In this document: positions 5,915 through 11,993 of the stretch, piece by piece
How the letters are laid out: each line of letters opens with the position of its first letter
How positions within the stretch are numbered: position 1 is the stretch's first letter
Assembly: GCA_050258575.1 (NCBI GenBank)
Contig: JBLMYZ010000013.1
Location: 1-15,736, forward strand
Direction: 5' to 3'
Source: JAPUDS01 sp050258575
Lineage (GTDB): Bacteria; Patescibacteriota; Saccharimonadia; Saccharimonadales; Saccharimonadaceae
DNA length: 15,736 nt
Notes under the pieces: generated by a model
Databases searched by the model: none
What the model was told of the DNA's origin: nothing
The model's input: only the letters and a program-made list of their open reading frames with translations
Made by a program: the position numbers and the translations under genes

Positions 5915-6253
5915 AACATTCTCCTTGGGTGTGTTGGTAGTGAAAAACCCGGCAGTATGGTGGAGAAACTACATACCCTTTGCCGCCGTGACGTGCCGTG
6001 CGCCACTGTGACTGTTAACGGGAGTGGTAGCTAGTTGTTATGAAGCGAGGTAGCTCTCGCCAAAGCGTGTGAAGTTCGGGGGTGGAAATCCCGCAAAGGA
6101 AGTACCCGCGTAACTGACTACTATTGTACGAGCTGTTATGCGGCGGCGCTAGACTTGTTTTTTGCGGTTTCGGCCGTGAAATGCTTGACGCCACAGCGTG
6201 AAAAACGACTAGTTGGTCACAACGCGTTTCTTTTGGAAAAAGCGCAAGTAGTA
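5915..6253. other. long divergent intergenic region with several hairpins, no gene recognised
   Basis: The gap between two divergent genes contains no convincing coding frame. It holds hairpins GGCA-GTATG with CATAC...TGCC (5951-5984), CCACT/AGTGG (6003-6027) and GCGAG/CTCGC (6045-6060). It also holds two mutually exclusive pairings of CGGG (6077-6080): with CCCG at 6090-6093, or with CCCG at 6105-6108 extended by AGTT (6073-6076) with AACT (6112-6115). This could be a structured leader of the minus-strand gene or a small RNA. I find no match to tmRNA, RNase P, SRP RNA or a known riboswitch. Confidence 0.4.
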
Positions 6254-6259
6254 TATACT
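6254..6259 (+). promoter_or_regulatory. -10 box of the two-helix membrane peptide gene
   Basis: TATACT ends 10 nt before the ATG at 6270, implying a leader of about 3-4 nt. The GGAG at 6260-6263 would then lie mostly outside the transcript. The -35 is poor (TTGGAA, 15-base spacing). Confidence 0.5.
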
Positions 6260-6269
6260 GGAGCGTACT

Positions 6270-6497
6270 ATGCAACAAGATTTTTCTTTTATGGAGCAAG
6301 CAAAACGTTTTTTTAACAGCCGGCCGTTTAAGCTCGTCCTGATCACGCTCGGGATTGCGCTGGTGTTTTACCTGCTGTTGATGTTTATTTTCCCTCTCAT
6401 CAACGTGTATGATTTTCCGCCGTTTCTACACTGGTTCTTTTCTCTGCTCGGCGCCGGGCTGATAGTGTACAAGTTTTTTATGGGACGGATATTTTAA
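6270..6497 (+). CDS. small two-helix membrane protein, 75 residues
   Basis: The family is not recognised. After a short basic, amphipathic N-terminus (FMEQAKRFFNSRPFK) there are two hydrophobic segments, about residues 21-43 (LVLITLGIALVFYLLLMFIF) and 52-68 (FLHWFFSLLGAGLIVYKFF), linked by a short NVYDFPP turn, and a basic end. By the positive-inside rule both ends should face the cytoplasm. The ATG at 6270 is preferred because a -10 box lies 10 nt before it; Met8 is an alternative. It stands alone, convergent with the VIT1-type gene, with no clear terminator between them. Frequent Phe and Leu and the two helices make it a plausible small regulator or subunit of a membrane complex, but no partner is evident. 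Confidence 0.8.
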   Translation: MQQDFSFMEQAKRFFNSRPFKLVLITLGIALVFYLLLMFIFPLINVYDFPPFLHWFFSLLGAGLIVYKFFMGRIF

Positions 6498-6542
6498 GCA
6501 GCAGAGTGCGCGGTGAGTATGTCAGTGCATAGGCCACGTGTT

Positions 6543-7271
6543 TTACAAAACCATGCCGAATGCTCGGCCAATACCGTATGTCACGGCTGAGGCGAAGACG
6601 ACGATGAGGAACTGGCGCAGCGCACCGTAAGCAAGTGATTTTCCACTACTGTAGGCGACGTATGCGCCAGTGATGAGTCCGCCGAGACCAGTGAGAGCAA
6701 TAGATAGGGCGATAGCGAGCGTGCCGTGCGTGAAAAACCAGGGTGACAGCGGTGCGAGTGAACCAGCAACAAACAGTGCAAATGAGCTGATGGCGGCAAC
6801 CCAGGGGCTGCCGAGCTCGTTAGGGTTCACGCCGACAACTTGTTCGGCGTAGGCTTGGTAAAAAGCTTTGGTATCTGTTGAAATATCGGCCACCACGGCT
6901 TTTGCTGACTTTTGCGAATAGCCGTCTCCGATATAGTGTTCGGTGAGAGTCTCTTGCAGTAGTTCTTTGTCGCGGCGGATCATACCCCGTAAGTCGCTTA
7001 GCACGCCCTCAAACAGGTCAACCTGAGCTTTGACGGAAATCCATTCCCCGGCAGCCATGGAAAATGCGCCGGCGACAACACTGGCGAAGCCAGCGATCAA
7101 GACGGCGTTTTGGTCAGCACCGGCACCGGCTACACCGAGAACGAGACAGAGGACCGAGACGAGGCCGTCGTTGACGCCGAGTACGGCCGCTCGCGCCCCG
7201 CCCTTTTGCACTTGGGCGGCGCGATGCGCCAAAATAGACGCGTCCTGTTCGCGGATTGATTTGGAAACCAT
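6543..7271 (-). CDS. VIT1/CCC1-family divalent metal (Fe/Mn) transporter
   Basis: The family moves Fe2+ or Mn2+ across membranes, usually in exchange for protons. The 242-residue protein has the family pattern of about five helices: TM1 with GVNDGLVSVLCLVLGVAG (about 32-50, conserved Asp35), TM2 with SVVAGAFSMAAGEW (about 64-77, with Met72 and Glu76 of the SMAxGE motif), a cytoplasmic helical insert rich in acidic residues (about 85-145) that corresponds to the metal-binding region, then three helices (about 157-178, 184-208, 216-238). The start is the ATG at 7269-7271, 6 bases after the stop of the MMPL gene. It lacks its own Shine-Dalgarno site, so translation is probably coupled to the upstream gene. 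A role in metal export or storage is inferred from the family. Confidence 0.9.
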   Translation of the reverse strand: MVSKSIREQDASILAHRAAQVQKGGARAAVLGVNDGLVSVLCLVLGVAGAGADQNAVLIAGFASVVAGAFSMAAGEWISVKAQVDLFEGVLSDLRGMIRRDKELLQETLTEHYIGDGYSQKSAKAVVADISTDTKAFYQAYAEQVVGVNPNELGSPWVAAISSFALFVAGSLAPLSPWFFTHGTLAIALSIALTGLGGLITGAYVAYSSGKSLAYGALRQFLIVVFASAVTYGIGRAFGMVL

Positions 7272-7277
7272 GCTGAG

Positions 7278-7364
7278 CTAGGCCTTTTTGCGCTTTTCGG
7301 CTTTTTGTTGAGCTTTTCGTTTGCGCTTAATATCAGCGCCGTGCCAGCTTTTGTGCTTTGCCAT
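7278..7364 (-). CDS. candidate 28-residue basic protein nested in the MMPL 3' end
   Basis: An in-frame ATG at 7362-7364 inside the MMPL gene is preceded by AGGAG (7371-7375) with a 6-nt spacer, and further upstream by an extended -10 TGATATACT (7393-7401). It would yield a 28-residue peptide, MAKHKSWHGA to EKRKKA, with 13 Lys or Arg residues, sharing the MMPL stop codon. The composition is that of a nucleic-acid-binding or ribosome-associated peptide. MMPL proteins commonly end soon after the last helix, so the basic end is an extra. Either the peptide is made separately as well as being the exporter tail, or the two genes fused after loss of a stop. The signals are visible; expression is inferred. 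Confidence 0.45.
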   Translation of the reverse strand: MAKHKSWHGADIKRKRKAQQKAEKRKKA

Positions 7365-9647
7365 GGGATTCTCCTGATTTAGTTCGACATACAGTATATC
7401 ACGCGGTAGCGGACTCCACCAACTCGCCTTCCCCATCAGCGCCATGATCGACGGGACGAGGAACAGGCGCACAAAGAAAGCGTCGACCAGTACGGCGATA
7501 CCGAGGCCGACGCCGATCATTTGCATGATCATAACGCTCGAACCGGCAAAAGCGCTAACAACAACAAACATCATGAGGGCGGCGGCGGTGATAATAGGAC
7601 CGGTTTTGATCATACCGTGCGTGATAGCCTGGACAGGTTTCTGCGTTTTTTCGTGTTCTTCGTGCATGCGGCTGTAGAGAAAGACCGAATAATCCATGGC
7701 GAGCCCAAAAGCGATGGTTGTGATCAGAACGATCGGTGTCATAATGATACCGTTGGTCGTGCCCCAGCCGAGGAGTTGGCTACCCCAACCGAGTTCAAAG
7801 ATACCAACGAGGAGAGACAGCGAGACAACAATCGCCACGATGTTAATAACGATTGCTTGGAGTGGTAACACGAACGACCGTAAGTGCCACGACAGCAGGA
7901 CAAACATAGCGAGCGCGATCACGCCAACTACCCACGGGATCGCGCGGGCATAGGCGTTGTCGGTGTCGTGGAGGAGAGCGGTCATGCCGCCAACGTGAAG
8001 TGTGGCGTTGTTGCCTGGGGTGAGCGCGCGAATATCTGCAAGCGCGCTGTAGGCCTGCGGCGAAGTTTGCCCGTCAACAACGACATCGAAACGCAGGGCT
8101 TGGTCGCGAGTGTAGGTTTTTTCGAGCGCGGCAAGCTGGGCTACTGTTTGACTGTCCGGTGCGGGCAGCTGCTGTAGCTGCATGAACTGCTTTTCCTGGT
8201 CGGACAAAGCGGCATAGGACTGGACCGCGCGCACTGTGTCGCAGTTGAGCGTGTCGCTGAGCGGCGTTGCCGACATGACGCGTTTGACGCCAGATATGGC
8301 CTGGAGTGTTTGCGTGATCTCGCACGAGTACGTTGTTTTGTCGGTGGTCGACAGTGTTGCAGGATATGTTGTCACGACGGTAATACTCGGCGAGGCGGAC
8401 GGAAACACAGTAGCTAACTGTTTGGCGACGTACTGCGACGAGCTGCCCTGAGCAAACCAGTGGTAGTCCATACCGCTTTGGAGTTTGAACGCGGTCAGCG
8501 GAATCAACAGCACGCCAACCACGGCGAGTGAACCGCCTAGTACCCACCACGGCCGGCTAGTCGAGAACGAAGCAACTCGTGCCCAAAAATTTGACTGTTG
8601 AGTACTTTTTGGTCGCTGCAAAAACGGAATTCGCCAGCTGTTGATGTGTTTGCCCATGACCTGCAGCAGTGACGGCAAGATAACGACTGTAAACAGCATC
8701 GCCATGACCACCGCCGCTGAGCCGCCGACTGCGATACTGTGCAAAAACTCCATCGGAAAAAACAGTAGTGCTGCGAGGCAGGCGATCACCGTGATGCCGC
8801 TAAAAACAATGGTAGTCCCAGAGGTAGCGATGATCGTTCCGACTGCTTTTGAGACCGACGAATGCCGCTCGAGCTCCTCGCGGAACCGGTTGATACTCAG
8901 CAATGCATAGTCGATCGACAGACCGAGACCGAGGATGGTGATAACGTTTACGGCGTATTGGTCGATACTGATAAACGACGAAATAAACCGCGCGATAGCA
9001 AATGCGCCGACGATCGTGACACCGCTCATACCGAGTGGAACAAGCGACGCGACGCCGCTGCGGAAAAATATGAGCAGCAACACTAACAAAATCGGCAGCG
9101 AGATCATTTCTGCTTGCACGAGGTCTTTGCTGACTTCGCCGGTGGTTTGTTCGATAGTTGCCGCCATACCGCCAACTGAGATTTTGACCTGTGACTGGTC
9201 GGCGTGGTCGGCGAACTGTTGGAGTGTGTGGTATGTCGCCGCTCGGTCGCTTTTGCCGACGACAACGGCGTATGTTGCCGCACCGTCATGAGAGATAAAA
9301 GCGTCGTTGGGCTGCGAAGTGTAGGTAGTGATCGACTCGACGTCGTCGCGTAGCGGTTTGAGCAAGTCGAGGACTTTTTGCTGAAAAGCCGGGCTTTTGG
9401 CGTCACCAAGTTGGTTATCGACGCGCTCAAACAAGAGTATTTCGCTGCTTGGGCTCGCGCCAAACTCTGCTTCGATACGTTCCTGCGCGAGGTCAGCGGC
9501 GGTACTACTGGCAGCAAATGAATCGTCGGCACTGAGATGTTGAAAGAGGCCGCTTGCGTACCAGCCGAGTGCGGCAAGTACTACCAGCGAGCTACCCAGC
9601 ACCCACCACGGCCGGGTCGTACTGACACGAGTCCACCATTTTTTCAC
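7278..9647 (-). CDS. MMPL/RND-family membrane exporter
   Basis: MMPL proteins are proton-driven exporters of lipids or other hydrophobic compounds. This 789-residue protein has two homologous halves. Each half has one helix after an RPWWVLG motif (residues 12-18 and 365-371), an external domain (about 35-180 and 385-570) and five more helices. The conserved TM4 Asp-Tyr pairs are D246-Y247 (LGLSIDYALL) and D652-Y653 (FGLAMDYSVFLYSR). Two cysteines, C442 and C469, lie in the second external domain and could form a disulfide. The GTG start at 9645-9647 is set by AGAGGAGGT 5 nt upstream. After the last helix comes an unusual basic tail (762-789) that may be a separate nested gene. It is followed 6 bases later by the VIT1-type gene. 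Tandem promoters lie upstream. Substrate unknown. Confidence 0.94.
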   Translation of the reverse strand: MKKWWTRVSTTRPWWVLGSSLVVLAALGWYASGLFQHLSADDSFAASSTAADLAQERIEAEFGASPSSEILLFERVDNQLGDAKSPAFQQKVLDLLKPLRDDVESITTYTSQPNDAFISHDGAATYAVVVGKSDRAATYHTLQQFADHADQSQVKISVGGMAATIEQTTGEVSKDLVQAEMISLPILLVLLLIFFRSGVASLVPLGMSGVTIVGAFAIARFISSFISIDQYAVNVITILGLGLSIDYALLSINRFREELERHSSVSKAVGTIIATSGTTIVFSGITVIACLAALLFFPMEFLHSIAVGGSAAVVMAMLFTVVILPSLLQVMGKHINSWRIPFLQRPKSTQQSNFWARVASFSTSRPWWVLGGSLAVVGVLLIPLTAFKLQSGMDYHWFAQGSSSQYVAKQLATVFPSASPSITVVTTYPATLSTTDKTTYSCEITQTLQAISGVKRVMSATPLSDTLNCDTVRAVQSYAALSDQEKQFMQLQQLPAPDSQTVAQLAALEKTYTRDQALRFDVVVDGQTSPQAYSALADIRALTPGNNATLHVGGMTALLHDTDNAYARAIPWVVGVIALAMFVLLSWHLRSFVLPLQAIVINIVAIVVSLSLLVGIFELGWGSQLLGWGTTNGIIMTPIVLITTIAFGLAMDYSVFLYSRMHEEHEKTQKPVQAITHGMIKTGPIITAAALMMFVVVSAFAGSSVMIMQMIGVGLGIAVLVDAFFVRLFLVPSIMALMGKASWWSPLPRDILYVELNQENPMAKHKSWHGADIKRKRKAQQKAEKRKKA
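7393..7422 (-). promoter_or_regulatory. internal promoter near the end of the MMPL gene
   Basis: On the minus strand TTGGTG (7417-7422), an 18-base spacer, then an extended -10, TGA-TATACT (7393-7401). The predicted start near 7386 gives a leader of about 22 nt containing AGGAG before the ATG at 7364. It could drive the small basic frame and the VIT1-type gene. Confidence 0.55.
8542..8556. repeat. 15-bp direct repeat within the MMPL gene (copy 1)
   Basis: ACCCACCACGGCCGG occurs here and again at 9601-9615. Both copies encode the RPWWVLG motif that opens each half of the MMPL protein. This reflects the internal duplication of the family, unusually well preserved at DNA level. Confidence 0.7.
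9601..9615. repeat. 15-bp direct repeat within the MMPL gene (copy 2)
   Basis: Second identical copy of ACCCACCACGGCCGG (see 8542-8556), 1059 bases apart and in the same reading frame. Recombination between the copies would delete the first half of the transporter in frame. Confidence 0.7.
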
Positions 9648-9672
9648 GCCTACCTCCTCTACTTACGCATCT

Positions 9673-9700
9673 ACTATAGCAGAGACGAGACGACTGACAA
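9673..9700 (-). promoter_or_regulatory. proximal MMPL promoter (TTGTCA-16-TATAGT)
   Basis: On the minus strand TTGTCA (9695-9700) and TATAGT (9673-9678) are 16 bases apart. Transcription from about 9666 gives a leader of about 19 nt that includes AGAGGAGGT before the GTG start. Confidence 0.6.
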
Positions 9701-9734
9701 CAATACGGCAAACAGAAGTCAACAGTGCATATAT

Positions 9735-9763
9735 ATTATACTACTTTTACATAACTAAGTCAA
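9735..9763 (-). promoter_or_regulatory. distal near-consensus promoter (TTGACT-17-TATAAT)
   Basis: On the minus strand TTGACT (9758-9763) and TATAAT (9735-9740) are 17 bases apart, the closest match to the sigma-70 consensus in the window. It points to the MMPL gene, giving a leader of about 80 nt, and lies upstream of a second promoter. Confidence 0.7.
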
Positions 9764-9818
9764 GCATGCGAATCCTTCGATATAGTACACCACAGGACGC
9801 GGTTACCAGAGAGACGCG

Positions 9819-9827
9819 TGGTATACT
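9819..9827 (+). promoter_or_regulatory. extended -10 of the spermidine-synthase-like gene
   Basis: TGG-TATACT (hexamer 9822-9827) ends 8 nt before the ATG at 9836. No Shine-Dalgarno site is present. The expected start near 9834 makes this a leaderless message. Confidence 0.65.
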
Positions 9828-9835
9828 AAAGCGAT

Positions 9836-11251
9836 ATGAAACCTTTGCGGATAAATCGGCTGGTGGTTGTGTCGTTTGTGAACGGGATGTCGCTGATGGT
9901 GTTTGAACTGGTGGCCGCTCGGTTGCTCGCGCCGACGATTGGCAGTTCGACGTATATTTGGACGAGCGTTATTGGTGTGATTATCGCTATGTTGGCGCTT
10001 GGTTCGTGGTTGGGCGGACGACTCGCTGACCTACGCAAGAACCTACTCGATATTGCGTTTTTGCTGTTGTTTGCAGCTTTTTCGATTGCAGTGGTGGCAA
10101 TATTTGCCTCGCGGTTTTTTGACGGACTGTCGCAGCTTGCGCTCGATATGCGCCTCAAGGGCGTGATTGCGTCGCTCGTGTTGTTCGCGCCAACAAGTTT
10201 TCTAGTGGGAGTGATCGGACCATATCTGGCGAAACTCAATGTTCGCTCGCTGGAGTACACCGGTCGTTCGGTTGCGAATTTGGATGCAATGAACGCGCTA
10301 GGTGGGATTTTCGGAACATTTTTGACCGGTTTTGTGCTTTTCTCGCTCGTTGGGTCGTGGAACATTCTCTGGCTGCTCGGTATTTTGTTGGTCGGACTGA
10401 GCTGGATGATTATGCCATCTCGACAGCGGCGGTTGCGTTTGTTGTTGAGCCTAGCGGTTGTATGTGCACCACTGATTACGGTGTGGCCAAACGTGCTGCA
10501 TGTCGACACGGCGACGGCACACTATGTGATCGCCGACATTACGACTCGGCAGCGAAAAACGCGAGTGCTGATGAGCGGGCCAGGGGGATATCAGTCTGGT
10601 GTAGACCTGGATGCGACCGACGACCTGGTGTTTTGGTATACAAAAGCCGCCGCCGAAGCCACGACATATGTTGACTCGCCGCGGCGGATACTGGTTTTGG
10701 GCGGCGGGGCTTTTACGTTACCTCGGGCGCTTGCCGCGAAGTATCCTGAGGCGACTATAGACGTAGTCGAGATTGATCCGGAACTTGAAAAAATTGCGAA
10801 AGATCACTTTTTCTACACTTCCCCTGCGAACGTTCGGGTTATCGCCGACGATGCGAGGGTGTTTGTTGACACCACAAAGGAAACGTATGACGTAGTGATC
10901 GTTGACGTCTACACTGACGACAGCGTACCGTTCACGGTTTTGACGAAAGAATACGCCGCTAGTCTTGGGAGGATTGTGCGACCACATGGAATCGCGATTG
11001 CCAATGTGATCGCTTCTCAGGACACCTGCCAGCCGTATTTTGTTGCTGCCGCAACGCCGTATATGGACGCGTTTGGCCACGGATGGTTTGCGGCCGAGCG
11101 ACCGTCGGGCATCTCGAACCATGTTATGCTGTTTAGCCGCCGCGATCTGGCGGTTGGCGCGGCGTTTCAGCCGTTTGACCTTCCCGCGCAAGCACCGCGC
11201 TATAGTGACAACTTCGCTCCCGCCGAAGCCCTCCAACACGGCTGCCACTAA
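9836..11251 (+). CDS. fused multi-helix membrane / spermidine-synthase-like protein
   Basis: The 471-residue protein joins about six or seven membrane helices (residues about 8-215) to a Rossmann-type aminopropyltransferase-like domain (about 225-460). The second domain shows the nucleotide loop ILVLGGGAFTLPRAL (285-299), VVEIDPELE (310-318) with the ribose-binding Glu, DDAR (338-341), and DVVIVDVYTDDSVPFTVLTKEY (352-373). True spermidine synthases have GGGDG in the loop and a D-S-T-D-P active-site motif. Here these are GGGAF and DVYTDDS, which is typical of the fused membrane group whose chemistry is unknown. The enzyme may therefore not make spermidine. It is transcribed away from the MMPL gene from a leaderless-type promoter. 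Its stop is 5 bases from the transposase element. Confidence 0.88.
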   Translation: MKPLRINRLVVVSFVNGMSLMVFELVAARLLAPTIGSSTYIWTSVIGVIIAMLALGSWLGGRLADLRKNLLDIAFLLLFAAFSIAVVAIFASRFFDGLSQLALDMRLKGVIASLVLFAPTSFLVGVIGPYLAKLNVRSLEYTGRSVANLDAMNALGGIFGTFLTGFVLFSLVGSWNILWLLGILLVGLSWMIMPSRQRRLRLLLSLAVVCAPLITVWPNVLHVDTATAHYVIADITTRQRKTRVLMSGPGGYQSGVDLDATDDLVFWYTKAAAEATTYVDSPRRILVLGGGAFTLPRALAAKYPEATIDVVEIDPELEKIAKDHFFYTSPANVRVIADDARVFVDTTKETYDVVIVDVYTDDSVPFTVLTKEYAASLGRIVRPHGIAIANVIASQDTCQPYFVAAATPYMDAFGHGWFAAERPSGISNHVMLFSRRDLAVGAAFQPFDLPAQAPRYSDNFAPAEALQHGCH

Positions 11252-11256
11252 CTTCT

Positions 11257-11297
11257 CAGGGTTCATCCCTTAACAGAGGCGGAAAGTTGCAATATAG
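11257..11297. repeat. left inverted arm of the transposase element
   Basis: The arm begins CAGGGTTCATCCCTTAACAG and ends TTGCAATATAG. Compared with the reverse complement of 11934-11974, 33 of 41 positions match without gaps: 18 of 20 in the outer block, 4 of 10 in the middle and 11 of 11 at the inner edge. Confidence 0.8.
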
Positions 11298-11315
11298 AAT
11301 ACGGTCGTACGAGGC

Positions 11316-11918
11316 TTATAGCTCGAGCTCTTTTTTGATGTGTACCAGTTCGTCGCGGCGGCTTTCGTAGTCTTCCAAAAACTTAGCATATTGCTCGGCT
11401 GTCATGTCAACGACGCGTTCAGGGACTACCCAGTCGGCGGGTCGTTTGCCGAGAAAATACGCCAGGCTTGACCAGTGGTACGTTTTGTATGTTCTAGGGT
11501 TGAGGTGGATATAGCGCGTAATATGCGCCAAATATGCTTCGCCGGTGATACGAGATGCCCGAAAAATGCTTTGGAACAAGTGACCTTGGCGCTTGTATTT
11601 TGTGTTGAAGTACATTGCATATGCGGTGGAAACCGACTTCATGAGCGCGGTGATTGCCGCTGGGTCCTCTCCCTGGTATAGCAACAGGTGAAAATGATTC
11701 CCCATCAAGCAAAATGCTGTCAGTTCAACATCGTATTGTTCATACAGCGACTCGGGATGTTTTTCGGCATAGGCTGCAGAAAGATGCCGTTCGAACAGCG
11801 ACATGCACTTTCGTTTGTCGCTACTGTCGACGAAGATCCTTTGCCCGCCCGCCCCGCGGTTGTATACATGGTAAAATGCCGGCGCATCGTATTGTTTCAC
11901 AGCGTTTTTGGAAGGCAT
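11316..11918 (-). CDS. Y1 (HUH) transposase, REP-associated type
   Basis: Y1 transposases nick single-stranded DNA at hairpin ends using one tyrosine and a metal held by an H-U-H motif. This 200-residue protein has the REP-associated (RAYT) hallmarks: FYHVYNRG (15-22), the HUH motif H75-F76-H77 in LMGNHFHLLL, and the helix TAYAMYFNTKYKRQGHLFQ (98-116) where the catalytic tyrosine is expected (Y100, Y103 or Y108), followed by YLAHITRYIHLNP (129-141). It is longer than IS200 TnpA (about 150 residues) because of a C-terminal extension. All key residues are intact, so it may be active. The start at 11916-11918 is the only sensible ATG; AGGAG lies a rather long 12 nt upstream, partly at the inner edge of the right arm. 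Confidence 0.9.
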   Translation of the reverse strand: MPSKNAVKQYDAPAFYHVYNRGAGGQRIFVDSSDKRKCMSLFERHLSAAYAEKHPESLYEQYDVELTAFCLMGNHFHLLLYQGEDPAAITALMKSVSTAYAMYFNTKYKRQGHLFQSIFRASRITGEAYLAHITRYIHLNPRTYKTYHWSSLAYFLGKRPADWVVPERVVDMTAEQYAKFLEDYESRRDELVHIKKELEL

Positions 11919-11933
11919 ATATACACCATACTC

Positions 11934-11974
11934 CTATATTGCAATTTTTTATATCTCTTAAGGGTTGAACCCTG
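11934..11974. repeat. right inverted arm of the transposase element
   Basis: Inverted counterpart of 11257-11297. Its outer part AGGGTTGAACCCT (11961-11973) is a perfect 6-bp palindrome around one base and can form a 5-bp hairpin with a 3-nt loop. The inner edge CTATATTGCAA is identical to the other arm and lies just upstream of the transposase start. Confidence 0.8.
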
Positions 11975-11989
11975 AAATTCCTGAAATTC
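11972..11989. repeat. 9-bp tandem duplication at the element's right edge
   Basis: CTGAAATTC occurs twice in direct tandem (11972-11980, 11981-11989). The first copy overlaps the outer tip of the right arm and the second ends 4 bases before the permease stop codon. It could be a scar of insertion or simple slippage. Confidence 0.6.
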
Positions 11990-11993
11990 TGGA

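Larger units (their letters stand above)
11257..11974 (-). mobile_element. IS200/IS605-like (Y1 transposase) element with inverted ends
   Basis: A single Y1-transposase gene (11316-11918) is enclosed by two 41-base arms in inverted orientation, giving a unit of 718 bp, about the usual size of IS200-type elements. Each arm starts with a short imperfect hairpin (AGGG...CCCT) at the outer edge, as expected for ends recognised as single-stranded hairpins. No accessory TnpB gene and no clear target duplication are present. It occupies almost the whole gap between two convergent host genes. It may equally be a domesticated REP-associated transposase with its flanking REP pair (a REPtron). Confidence 0.75.

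Noticed and set aside
5744..6034. 96-codon + strand frame overlapping the 80-residue gene
   Set aside because: It lies mostly antisense to a gene with a clear ribosome binding site and lacks start signals of its own.
6001..6120. Fragments reminiscent of a cobalamin riboswitch (GCCACTGTGA, GTGGAAATCCCG, CCCGCGTAACTG)
   Set aside because: The blocks are in the wrong order and spacing for the B12 aptamer, the downstream B12-box context is absent, and no cobalamin-related gene is adjacent.
6015..6299. 94-codon minus-strand frame in the long intergenic region
   Set aside because: It starts inside the + strand membrane gene, has no ribosome binding site and shows no recognisable domain or compositional coherence.
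9826..10509. 227-codon minus-strand frame opposite the spermidine-synthase-like gene
   Set aside because: Composition is Ser/Thr/Arg-rich low complexity typical of antisense shadows, and the + strand gene has clear motifs.
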